A DNA stretch of 64,000 nt from JAOBAU01 sp034667465 (GTDB lineage Bacteria > Acidobacteriota > Thermoanaerobaculia > Gp7-AA8). Both the position numbers and the translations under genes were made by a program. The DNA lies in the NCBI GenBank assembly GCA_034667465.1, contig JAXDJV010000013.1:124001-188000 (forward strand), read 5' to 3'. Of this stretch, positions 25,097 through 33,031 are shown piece after piece; position 1 is the first letter of the stretch, and each line of letters starts with the position of its first letter. The notes below the pieces were generated by a model. It made no database searches. It was not told the origin of the DNA and saw only the letters and a list, made by a program, of their open reading frames with translations.

Positions 25097-26304
25097 GCGC
25101 GCCCGCGGTCGACGTCATCATCGTCAACTGGAACAACCTCGAGGAGACGGTGACGTGTCTCGACGCGCTGATGCCGCAGCTGGCGTCGGTCGACGGCGCG
25201 GTGGTCACCGTCGTCGACAACGGTTCGACCGACGGCTCGATCGCCGAGGTAACGACCCGCTTCCCGAACGTCCGCTTCATTCCGCTGCCGGAGAATCGCG
25301 GGTTCACCGGCGGCATCGCGGCGGGACTCGTTCGCTCGGTCGCGCGCAACGTCATCTTCCTCAACAACGACGCGATCCCGGAGCGCGACTGGCTCGCGGA
25401 GCTCGTGAAATCGATCGATGACGCGCCGCCCGATGTCATCTCGTCCGGCGGAAAGATCATCGACACGACCGGACAGCTGATCGATTTCATCGGCGGCGTG
25501 ATGACGTTCGACGGTCACGCGTTCCAGAACGGTTTTCGTTTTCCGCTCGGCTCGCGCGAAGAGCCGGCCGACGGTGCGGAGATTTTCTTCGCCTGCGGCG
25601 GCAACATGATCTCGCGCCGCGAACCTCTCCTCGACCTCGGCGGTTTCGATGACGATTACTTCGCCTATCTCGAAGACGTCGACTTCGGCTGGCGCAGCTG
25701 GGTGAGCGGCTTCCGCCACATCTTCGCGTCGCGCGCCGTGGTGCGCCATCACTCCAGCGCAACCTCCAATCGGCTCGGCAATTTCGAGCGCGGCGTCCTC
25801 TTCGAACGGAATGCGCTTCAGACGGCGATGAAGAACTATGATGACGAGCTGCTGCGCGAAATCTCAGGCTCGATCTTCTTCACGTACCTGCATCGTCTGC
25901 ATCACTACGCGACGACGCGCAACACGAACGTGACCGAGCTGACGCGGACGCCGTTCGGAACCGCCGCAACCGTTCCGCCGCCGCACAGCCGCTCGCTCAA
26001 ACATCGTATCCGCCGCCGCATCGCCGGCCGCGAAGGACTGGCCACCATCGACGATCCGCTCACCGCCATGCAGTTCCGCGCTTTCGACTGGATCGTGAAG
26101 AACTCCGACCGTATCGCCGCGAAGCGCGCCGTCGTGCAACGCCGCCGCAAGCGGACCGATCGCGAAGTCTTCGACCGCTTCCCGCTTCACTTCGTCCCGA
26201 CCTATCCCGGCGATGACGAGCTGCTGCGCAATCCTCTCTTCCGCATCCTTCGTCCCGCCGTCTCTTCGGCGGAGCGCGAGCTGGGCGATATCATCCGCAC
26301 GTGA
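25093..26304 (+). CDS. GT2 rhamnosyltransferase-like glycosyltransferase, probably from a CTG start
   Basis: About 403 residues. The family N-terminus VDVIIVNWNNLEETVTCLDAL begins 5 codons after CTG 25093. No ATG, GTG or TTG is available in frame at the right place; the CTG overlaps the previous stop (CTGA) and lies 6 bases after GGAGG (25082-25086). VVDNGSTDGS, PENRGFTGG, FLNNDAIPE and YLEDVDFGWR are the nucleotide-sugar, metal and catalytic motifs of the WbbL/rhamnosyl type. A C-terminal extension of about 140 residues after SRAVVRHHSSAT is of unknown role. Fifth-position genes downstream continue the overlap chain. Confidence 0.88.
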   Translation: MSAPAVDVIIVNWNNLEETVTCLDALMPQLASVDGAVVTVVDNGSTDGSIAEVTTRFPNVRFIPLPENRGFTGGIAAGLVRSVARNVIFLNNDAIPERDWLAELVKSIDDAPPDVISSGGKIIDTTGQLIDFIGGVMTFDGHAFQNGFRFPLGSREEPADGAEIFFACGGNMISRREPLLDLGGFDDDYFAYLEDVDFGWRSWVSGFRHIFASRAVVRHHSSATSNRLGNFERGVLFERNALQTAMKNYDDELLREISGSIFFTYLHRLHHYATTRNTNVTELTRTPFGTAATVPPPHSRSLKHRIRRRIAGREGLATIDDPLTAMQFRAFDWIVKNSDRIAAKRAVVQRRRKRTDREVFDRFPLHFVPTYPGDDELLRNPLFRILRPAVSSAERELGDIIRT

Positions 26305-27209
26305 CGCGCCGTGCCTGGTGGCAGCGTTTCCTGGTCAAGGGAGTCTTCTGGCGGCAATTGCTCCGCTGGGCCGTGCTGAACATTCCGGCCTGGCTGGAAC
26401 CGATCGTCATCGCGTGGTGGGCTTCTTTTTTCCTGCTGTGGGGACCGGGACGCCGCGGCGTCATGACGAACCTGACCGCGATCAAACCGGGCTCGTCGTC
26501 GTTCGCGAACTTCTTCCGCACGTACCGCGTCTTCTGGAATTACGCGTGGACGATCACCGACAACGCGCGCTATCGCGAACTGCAGTCGCTTCCCGACTGG
26601 GAGTTCGACGGCTTCGACAACTTCGAGCACATGGAAAACCGCGAAGGCGGCTCGATCATCCTCACCGCGCACATGGGCTCCTACGACCTCGGCGCACAAC
26701 TCTTCGGCGAGACGTCGCAGCGAAAGATCATCATGGTGCGCGCGCCGGAAGTCGATCCCGACACGCGCGCGTACGAGCAGTCGCTGCACCAGCGCGACAT
26801 CGAGCGCTATCGCATCGCCTTCAACGAGAGCGCGAGCGAGATCGCCCTGGATCTGCTCGAATCGGTCCGCAACGGCGAGGTCGCGGCGATTCAGGGTGAC
26901 CGCGTAACGCCCGGCGTTTCGCCGTACGCAACGACGCTCTTCGGCCGGCCGATCCTGCTGCCGGCCGGTCCGTTCGCGCTGGCGATGACGGCGCGCGTGC
27001 CGATCTATCCGGTCTTCGTCGTGCGGCGCGGACGGCGGCGTTACCGGCTCGTCGCGCGTCAGCCGATCGAAGTCGTTCGCCGCGGACGCAATCGCGACGA
27101 AGACATCGGCATCGCCGTCGCGCAGTGGACGGAGCAACTCGAATCGGTGATCGCCGAGTGGTGGTTCCAGTGGTTCACGTTCGAACCGTACTCGGAGGAG
27201 GCGGCGTGA
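26301..27209 (+). CDS. Lysophospholipid/lipid A-type acyltransferase (LpxL/HtrB family)
   Basis: 302 residues from a GTG overlapping the previous stop. A membrane segment near residues 30-50 (WLEPIVIAWWASFFLLWG) is followed by the acyltransferase motif TAHMGSYDLG, in which His and Asp form the HX4D catalytic pair. GEVAAIQGDRVTPGV and PAGPFALAMTARVPIYPVF match later conserved blocks. It would acylate a lipid A-like or other glycolipid acceptor at the inner membrane. Presence within a glycosyltransferase chain suggests acylation of the same glycolipid. Confidence 0.88.
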   Translation: MTRRAWWQRFLVKGVFWRQLLRWAVLNIPAWLEPIVIAWWASFFLLWGPGRRGVMTNLTAIKPGSSSFANFFRTYRVFWNYAWTITDNARYRELQSLPDWEFDGFDNFEHMENREGGSIILTAHMGSYDLGAQLFGETSQRKIIMVRAPEVDPDTRAYEQSLHQRDIERYRIAFNESASEIALDLLESVRNGEVAAIQGDRVTPGVSPYATTLFGRPILLPAGPFALAMTARVPIYPVFVVRRGRRRYRLVARQPIEVVRRGRNRDEDIGIAVAQWTEQLESVIAEWWFQWFTFEPYSEEAA

Positions 27210-27724
27210 GGGTGATTCGTGATCGCGATGAAGCGCGATGGCTGCCGTCGCGGCATCACTTCGCGCTGGCGAAGCTGATCGGAATGATCGCGATGAAACC
27301 GGCGCCGCGCGCGCAGAGCCCGATCAAGCTGATCTACGCGATCGACCGCGATCAGAGCACGCTCGAAAACTATTCGGTCGCGATCTGGCTTTACGTGACC
27401 GGCACCGCGTATCTGATGGCCGCGACTCATCCGATTGCGTGGATTCTGATGCCGTGGATCGCCGGCTTCCTGATTCACGCGCCGTGTTTTCTCGTCGGCT
27501 GGATCGCCGGACTCTTCGGCGGCAGGGACAATCGAAAGCTCAACGGCGTGCTGACGATGGGAATGATGCTCATCGCGTCGTCATACTTCGCCACCACGAC
27601 TTCGCCGGTCCGTTTCATCGCCTGGTTTTTCCTCGGCGTCGTGGCGCTCAACGCGGTGGCGGCCGTGGTGATGTGGATGCTGCGCGGAACCGCCGCGGCC
27701 ATGGAACGCCGATGCGAAGCCTAA
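27206..27724 (+). CDS. Polytopic membrane protein of unknown function
   Basis: 172 residues from GTG 27206 (4-base overlap). A soluble start of about 55 residues is followed by four likely membrane helices (around 60-80, 82-100, 115-133, 140-160; for example FIAWFFLGVVALNAVAAVVM). No recognised family. It is retained inside a translationally coupled run between an acyltransferase and a polysaccharide deacetylase, so a role in glycolipid processing or transport is plausible but unproven. Confidence 0.7.
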   Translation: MRVIRDRDEARWLPSRHHFALAKLIGMIAMKPAPRAQSPIKLIYAIDRDQSTLENYSVAIWLYVTGTAYLMAATHPIAWILMPWIAGFLIHAPCFLVGWIAGLFGGRDNRKLNGVLTMGMMLIASSYFATTTSPVRFIAWFFLGVVALNAVAAVVMWMLRGTAAAMERRCEA

Positions 27725-28467
27725 TCGTCGGATTCGCCGTCGTCGCACCGATCGTCCTCCTGCTGCTCTGGCCGCACGCGCCGCTCGCCGGCGTGGCGAT
27801 CCTCGCTCTCTCGCATGCGCTGCTGCTCTATCCGACGGTGCGTCCGAACGTGCAGTGGTTCGGTCCGGTCGTCACCGGTTTCGAGACCGGCGCGAACGAA
27901 GTCTGGCTGACGATCGATGACGGTCCGACGGAAGACACGACGGCGATCCTCGATGCCCTCGAATCACGCGGCGCGAAAGCGACGTTCTTCGTGAAAGGGA
28001 CGCTCGTTCGCGAGCACGAAGAGCTCGTCCGCGAGATCGTCTCGCGCGGACACACGGTTGCGAATCACAGCGACACGCATCCGGCCGGCAGGTGGTGGTG
28101 TCTTCCGCCTGCCGGGCTCGCGACGGAGATCGACGGATGCGCGGCGTCGCTCACCGCCGTCGTTCCGGGACCACAGCGCTGGTTCCGCGCGCCGGTCGGG
28201 ATGAAAAATCCGGGCGTGCATCCGGCGCTGGCGCGCCGAGGGCTGCGACTCATCGGCTGGAGCGTCCGTTCCTTCGACGCGGTGCGCGACGAGTTCGACA
28301 AGGTGATGCATCGCATTCAGCGCGACACGCAACCGGGCGGCATCATCGTCATGCATCAGGGACGCGAATGGTCGGCGCGCACGATCGCGGCAGCCGTCGA
28401 TCAGCTGCAGGCGCGCGGCTACTCGTTCGTCATTCCGGACGACACGCGCCTGAAGACGAAGAGATAG
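27712..28467 (+). CDS. Polysaccharide deacetylase (NodB-type), membrane anchored
   Basis: 251 residues starting inside the previous gene. Two hydrophobic N-terminal segments (about 3-21 and 24-40) anchor the protein. The NodB domain contains motif 1 EVWLTIDDGPTEDTT (first Asp as catalytic base, second as metal ligand), GHTVANHSDTHP with metal histidines, and WFRAPVGMKNP. It should remove acetyl groups from a surface polysaccharide. Last gene of the plus-strand chain; its 3' end overlaps the convergent methyltransferase gene by 49 bases. Confidence 0.9.
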   Translation: MRSLIVGFAVVAPIVLLLLWPHAPLAGVAILALSHALLLYPTVRPNVQWFGPVVTGFETGANEVWLTIDDGPTEDTTAILDALESRGAKATFFVKGTLVREHEELVREIVSRGHTVANHSDTHPAGRWWCLPPAGLATEIDGCAASLTAVVPGPQRWFRAPVGMKNPGVHPALARRGLRLIGWSVRSFDAVRDEFDKVMHRIQRDTQPGGIIVMHQGREWSARTIAAAVDQLQARGYSFVIPDDTRLKTKR

Positions 28468-29078
28468 TTGTTGAACGGCGTCCGTCCCCACATCGGCACG
28501 ATCTCCTCTTCGAATCCCTGCAACGCCGCAAGCGTCGGCCACGCCGGAAAGTTGAGCCGCTCCGCCTTCAGCCAGCGAACGGAACGCGCGAGCATCTCCT
28601 GCGCGTACGTGACGCGATAACGCCATGAGCCGTCGCGAATGGCATCGCGAACGATCAGCACGCCGCCCGGCGCTACGCATGCGGCAGCGTTGGTGAGAAT
28701 TCGCGACTGCGTTGCGTCATCGAAGTAGTGCAGAAGATCGAGCATGACGACGCTGCCGTGATGTGCGAGCGGCTCGCGCGCATCTCCCTGGCGAAACGAA
28801 ACGTTCGCGTAGCGGGATGCGACCGTGTTCGCGACGGCGATCTTCTTCGCGTCGTGATCGATCCCGGTCAGCGGCATCTCCAGTCCGCATTCGCGCAGAT
28901 AGAACGCGAAGATCCCGGCGCCGCAACCGACGTCGAGCAGCGGCAGCGTCGAGCCGCGCAATCGTGCGATCACCGCGTCGTAAACGGGATCGCGCGACAG
29001 TTTTCCGCGCGTGTAGTACTGCAGAAAGCGCGTATCGAACAGCGATGCGACGCGATCGCGCGCGGCCTCGCGCATCAC
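28419..29078 (-). CDS. Class I SAM-dependent methyltransferase
   Basis: 219 residues (GTG 29078; ATG 29075 also possible). SAM motif LLDVGCGAGIFAFYL, acidic residue TGIDHDAKK, VVMLDLLHYF and the post-motif VAPGGVLIVRDAIRDG are intact. The start overlaps the response-regulator stop, so the two are cotranslated. The last 16 codons overlap the convergent deacetylase gene. Substrate not identifiable; a lipid, pigment or small-molecule substrate is possible. Confidence 0.87.
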   Translation of the reverse strand: MMREAARDRVASLFDTRFLQYYTRGKLSRDPVYDAVIARLRGSTLPLLDVGCGAGIFAFYLRECGLEMPLTGIDHDAKKIAVANTVASRYANVSFRQGDAREPLAHHGSVVMLDLLHYFDDATQSRILTNAAACVAPGGVLIVRDAIRDGSWRYRVTYAQEMLARSVRWLKAERLNFPAWPTLAALQGFEEEIVPMWGRTPFNNYLFVFRRVSSGMTNE

Positions 29079-29491
29079 GACGCGAGGTGCTCGATCAGAC
29101 CGATGAGATCGGGAAGATGGAATGGCTTCGGCAGGATTGCCGTGACGCCCATTTGCAGCACGGCCTGCGGATCGGAGCGAAGGTGCGCGGAGACGACGAT
29201 GATCGGAAACGAGCCGCGATGTCCGGTCTCCTGCAGCTTTTGCAGAAAGTCCCAGCCGTTGACGTTCGGCATGGCGAGATCGAGCAGCACGACGTCTGGC
29301 TTGTGGATCAGCAGCGCGCGATGTCCCTCGGCGCCGTCGCCGGCGAGCAGCACCTGAAATCCGTGCTGTCGCAGCGCCGCGGCGAGCATCCCGCGAAGCG
29401 GCAGATCGTCGTCAATGACGAGCACGCTCTTGCGATCGACGTCCGCCACGCGCTTTTCCGGCGCCACTTCCTGCCGCTGCACGTCTGTCAT
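29075..29491 (-). CDS. Single-domain response regulator
   Basis: 138 residues: a 20-residue polar start and one receiver domain. Acidic pocket DDD at 27-29, phospho-acceptor Asp71 in VVLLDLAMP, Ser/Thr switch region VVSAHLR and Lys122 in LPKPF. There is no output domain, so it acts by protein-protein contact. No histidine kinase lies nearby. Placed between glycan genes and a methyltransferase, it may regulate either; no evidence decides. Confidence 0.9.
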   Translation of the reverse strand: MTDVQRQEVAPEKRVADVDRKSVLVIDDDLPLRGMLAAALRQHGFQVLLAGDGAEGHRALLIHKPDVVLLDLAMPNVNGWDFLQKLQETGHRGSFPIIVVSAHLRSDPQAVLQMGVTAILPKPFHLPDLIGLIEHLAS

Positions 29492-29539
29492 TGTAAATAG
29501 CTCACAGCTGAGACCGCGATGCGAATCGCGCGCCTCTTC

Positions 29540-30538
29540 TCAGAAGAGGTCGCTGTCGCCCCACGTGTAATAGAGATCCCTGCGCATCCGCTCTGTCGCG
29601 TCCGCCATCGTAAACGGAACAGACATCAGCGAGAGATCCTGCGGTTCGGGACGAGTTTCGAAGCCGGCGTGATTGAGGGCGTCATCGAACCAGAGCGGGC
29701 GCGGCGGAAACCACGCCTCGACCAGGTCGACCGGATAACCGGGAACGATGTGCCGCAACGCGACCTCGAAGGCATCGAGATGGAAGGGATCGAACAGCGC
29801 ATCGCCGATCATCAGCCGGTTGTCGCGAATGCGCAGCACAATCCAGCCCGCGAGGCGATGCCACTTGTGAATCGCGACGATGACATAGGGCGAGTCGGGG
29901 TGCTCGAGATAACGCCAGCGGATGTAGCGCGCGTCGCGGCGCGCGAGAAATTCGTATGCACCGCGCACGCGCGCGTAAAAACCATCGAGCTCCGCACCAG
30001 CACTCTTCACGATGCGCAGCCGGTAACCACGCAGCAGCTGTTCCGATCGCGAGATCGGGCGAATCGTTCGCGCGTCGCGCACGCGATACGTGACCAGCTC
30101 GACGCGATCGCTGCGCAAAAAACGGAGCGAGAACTTCTGAATGTTCGCGACGTTGAAGCCGTAGTTGAAGGCGACCTCTCTTTCGCAAAACTGTTCGTAG
30201 AAATGGAGCGCGGTCCGGCCGAGCATCGAGCTCGCGCCGCGGCCGATGTGTCGCACGGACGGATGGGTCATCGTGTCGCCGATCTGCTGCGCGACGAGCT
30301 CGCGGCCATCCTCGTCGAAGATCACCGGATAGCCGGCGTAATGCGCGACGAGCCGCTCCCCTTCGAACGTCAGGCTGATTCGTTCATTGCCGGCCGGATT
30401 GCCGCGGAACTTCCAGTTGAAATGTTCGAGCGAGCGCGGTGCGTGCGGGAACGATTTCGCGAACAGCTCGAGGATTGCCGTTTCGTCGCCGGAGCGATAC
30501 GGCCGCGTTTCAACGAGCATGCGTCGGTTCGACGGCAC
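29540..30538 (-). CDS. GNAT-like acyltransferase
   Basis: Up to 332 residues; an internal ATG at 30520 (MLVETRPYRSGDE) is the likelier start because it reduces overlap with the upstream gene to 11 bases. N-terminal GNAT features: RPYRSGDETAILELFAKSF, LVAHYAGYPVIF, and the acyl-CoA loop-like segment RHIGRGASSML. A second GNAT-like half (VIVAIHKWHRLAGWIVLRI) follows. It resembles proteins that acylate amino-sugar intermediates in polysaccharide loci. Acceptor unknown. Confidence 0.72.
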   Translation of the reverse strand: MPSNRRMLVETRPYRSGDETAILELFAKSFPHAPRSLEHFNWKFRGNPAGNERISLTFEGERLVAHYAGYPVIFDEDGRELVAQQIGDTMTHPSVRHIGRGASSMLGRTALHFYEQFCEREVAFNYGFNVANIQKFSLRFLRSDRVELVTYRVRDARTIRPISRSEQLLRGYRLRIVKSAGAELDGFYARVRGAYEFLARRDARYIRWRYLEHPDSPYVIVAIHKWHRLAGWIVLRIRDNRLMIGDALFDPFHLDAFEVALRHIVPGYPVDLVEAWFPPRPLWFDDALNHAGFETRPEPQDLSLMSVPFTMADATERMRRDLYYTWGDSDLF

Positions 30539-32012
30539 GGATTGCGCGGATGTTGGTCGGCGTGCCGGCGCGGCGTCTCGCCACGATGCGAATCGAGCCG
30601 GAGCCGACCAGGAGCGGGTCGGGAAGGATCTTCATCACTACGCTCGCGACGCGCGCAAGCAACGGCGAGCGCGCGCCAAGGACGTGGCGAAGGAACTTCT
30701 GGTCGCGGTACTGAAAGTCGGGACCGACACTCGCGATCTCGAAGCCGGAGTGTTCGAGCAACTCGATGAGCGCCGAGCGCGAATAAAGCACGAGGTGCGT
30801 TCGGAAGTAGTGCGCGACGCGCCGGCGTTCGCTCAGCAGATACAACAGCGCCTCCGTGTCGAACGTCGAAAGGAACAACGTTCCGCCAGGCTTCAGCAGA
30901 TCTTTGATGCGCGCCAGCGAGTCGTGCGGATCGGCCATGTTCTCGAGCACGTGATCGATGGTGACGGCGTCGAAGGCTGGGCCGGTGTTCACGAAATTCG
31001 AAAGCGTCGCGCAGTAAACGTCGAGTCCGCGCGCGCGCGCTGCACGTGCGACCGGCGACGACGCATCGATGCCGACGTATTCGAACTCGCTCGCGGTAGC
31101 AATTCCGAAGCTGCCATCGCGCACGCCGATCTCGAGCACGCGCGCGCGAGATCCGAGCTGTCGGCGCAATGCAGCAAGCCGGCGCCGGCTCGTCTTTTCG
31201 CGCGCCGGTTCCGACGGACGCTCGCGTTCCGAGTCGCTGGCCGGATGATGCGAGCGCAACACGCGGCGAACCGGCTGCGTGTCGTCGAGGTTCGCGAACT
31301 GATTGAGATAGCGGCACTTACAGCGACTGCACGACCGCACGATGTTGCCGTCGATCTGCGCACACGTCCAAACCTCGGAAGAGAAACAGACGAGGCATCG
31401 CCGCGTGGCGCGATAGCCGTTGTTGCGATCGGTGAGACGAATCGACGTCACCGCGAACAAGCCGCCGATCGCACCAAACGTCTTCGCGCGCGGCGCATGC
31501 GTCGCGGCAACGGTGAGCGGCTCGACACGAAAGCCGTACTTGTTCGCAAGGTACGCAAGCTCGAGATCGAATCCGCCGCCGTCCTGCTTTGCTTCCGCGA
31601 ACAACAGCCGTGCGGCATCAGACGAAAAGGCTTTCAGCCGCACGCATGGATCGGGCAGCGCCGGCACGAGGAACCAGCGAAGAAGAACATGGCGGCGCGC
31701 TTCGCGATGACCTTCGCGCACGCCGAACACGACATCGGTCGCGCCCGACTCGATCATCGCAACCGCGTTGCCGATTGCGCCGGCCGGGTACGGGAGATCG
31801 GGATCGACGATGACGACGACACTCCCCTTCGCATCGAGTCCGCCGCGGCGAAGCATCGCGCCGAGGCCGGAACCGTCGCGTGAATCGACAACGCGAACGT
31901 CGAACGCGAAGCCGGTCGACTGCAGATAGCGCTCGATCGCTTCGAGCGTGTCGGGCAGCTCGGCGCACGGGCCGGCGAGCGGCACGAGGACCGAAACGCT
32001 GGTCGCCGTCAT
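30510..32012 (-). CDS. Fusion of GT2-like glycosyltransferase, zinc-ribbon and methyltransferase
   Basis: 500 residues. Residues 1-200 are like dolichol-phosphate-mannose-type GT2 enzymes (SVSVLVPLAGPCAELPDTLE, VVVIVDPDLPYPAGAI, FDLELAYLANKYGFRV). Residues about 204-240 hold a CxxC...CxxC zinc-ribbon (CLVC, then CSRCKC). Residues 285-470 are a SAM methyltransferase (VLEIGVRDGSFGIA, VTIDHVLENMADP, LKPGGTLFLSTFD). Zn-ribbon plus methyltransferase is the architecture of sugar C-methyltransferases; joining it to a GT2 module on one chain is unusual. Overlaps the next GT2 gene by 4 bases. Confidence 0.85.
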   Translation of the reverse strand: MTATSVSVLVPLAGPCAELPDTLEAIERYLQSTGFAFDVRVVDSRDGSGLGAMLRRGGLDAKGSVVVIVDPDLPYPAGAIGNAVAMIESGATDVVFGVREGHREARRHVLLRWFLVPALPDPCVRLKAFSSDAARLLFAEAKQDGGGFDLELAYLANKYGFRVEPLTVAATHAPRAKTFGAIGGLFAVTSIRLTDRNNGYRATRRCLVCFSSEVWTCAQIDGNIVRSCSRCKCRYLNQFANLDDTQPVRRVLRSHHPASDSERERPSEPAREKTSRRRLAALRRQLGSRARVLEIGVRDGSFGIATASEFEYVGIDASSPVARAARARGLDVYCATLSNFVNTGPAFDAVTIDHVLENMADPHDSLARIKDLLKPGGTLFLSTFDTEALLYLLSERRRVAHYFRTHLVLYSRSALIELLEHSGFEIASVGPDFQYRDQKFLRHVLGARSPLLARVASVVMKILPDPLLVGSGSIRIVARRRAGTPTNIRAIRAVEPTHAR

Positions 32013-33031
32013 GACGTCATTCTAATCCGCTGGTACGCGGCAAGGACCCGGCCGGAGCGACGATCGATGATGCGCAGATAGAGCGGTCCGCCGCGCCACG
32101 CGGCGAGCACGTCCGGAGGAAGGTCGACCGATCCCCGCGTTGCGAAGCGTCCCGCGGCAGTCTCGAACTGCGGATGAGGCGACGCCTCGATCGCGACATC
32201 GTCCTGCTCGACGGCAATCGGTCCATCGATTGAAGGAACGTTTTCGGCGTGCGGCGGACGCTCGAGCGCCTTGATCGACGATGCCGCGATCGCTCCGCTC
32301 CACTTGCGCAGATACGCGCGCTCCGACTGCGCATACATCGTTGCGGCTTCAGGTGAAACGCCCGCGCTCTGGTTGTACAGATGACGGCACTTCGCGCCGG
32401 GAACGTAAGCGATCTCGCCGCGAACGCGACGCAGGAAATCGGTCTCTTCGAAGTAAAGACGAAAGCGCTCGTCGAAGCCGCCGGCGTCGAGCGCGCGCGT
32501 ACGAATCGCCATCACCGCACCTGAGATTGCGCGCACCGGTGTTGGCGACACGAGCGACCAGAACGCGATTCGTTCGCGAATGCGGCGGGCGTCGCGGCGA
32601 TGCTGCACGAATCGTGAGCGCGTCGCTAGTCCGTGTTCGAGGCGATCGCCGGTTGTGTGCAAATCGGCGGGCGGCAGCAGCCATTCGTGCGCGTCATCCC
32701 AGTAGAGTGCAGGACCGGCGACGTCGGCGCCGCTTTCGACGAGTCGATCGATCGACGCTTCACCAAAACGTACGTCGGGATTCGTCACGATGATCGTGTC
32801 GCCATCACACGCCCGACGACCGCGATTGATCGCGGCGCCGTAGCCGAGATTTGTCTCGGCGACGATCAGCGTATCGGCGACGCCGCCCAATGCCTCTGCT
32901 TCTCGCGCATCGACGCTGTTGTCGACGACGACGACCTGCAGCGGCTCGCGCGATGCAGCACGCGCGGTGCGGATCGCTTCGTGCGCCAGCGTCGCCGTTC
33001 GATAGTTGACGACGAGAAGCGAACGACTCAT
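32009..33031 (-). CDS. GT2 glycosyltransferase (rhamnosyltransferase-like)
   Basis: 340 residues from ATG 33031; a longer frame upstream is shadow. LLVVNYRTATLAHEAIRTA, VVVDNSVD, ETNLGYGAAINRG and VTNPDVRFGEAS carry the nucleotide-sugar and DxD-like sites (TNPDV), and FDERFRLYFEETDFLRRVRG is the usual catalytic region. A C-terminal extension of about 90 residues is of unknown role. ATGA overlaps both with the ABC ATPase gene upstream and with the fusion gene downstream. Confidence 0.88.
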   Translation of the reverse strand: MSRSLLVVNYRTATLAHEAIRTARAASREPLQVVVVDNSVDAREAEALGGVADTLIVAETNLGYGAAINRGRRACDGDTIIVTNPDVRFGEASIDRLVESGADVAGPALYWDDAHEWLLPPADLHTTGDRLEHGLATRSRFVQHRRDARRIRERIAFWSLVSPTPVRAISGAVMAIRTRALDAGGFDERFRLYFEETDFLRRVRGEIAYVPGAKCRHLYNQSAGVSPEAATMYAQSERAYLRKWSGAIAASSIKALERPPHAENVPSIDGPIAVEQDDVAIEASPHPQFETAAGRFATRGSVDLPPDVLAAWRGGPLYLRIIDRRSGRVLAAYQRIRMTS

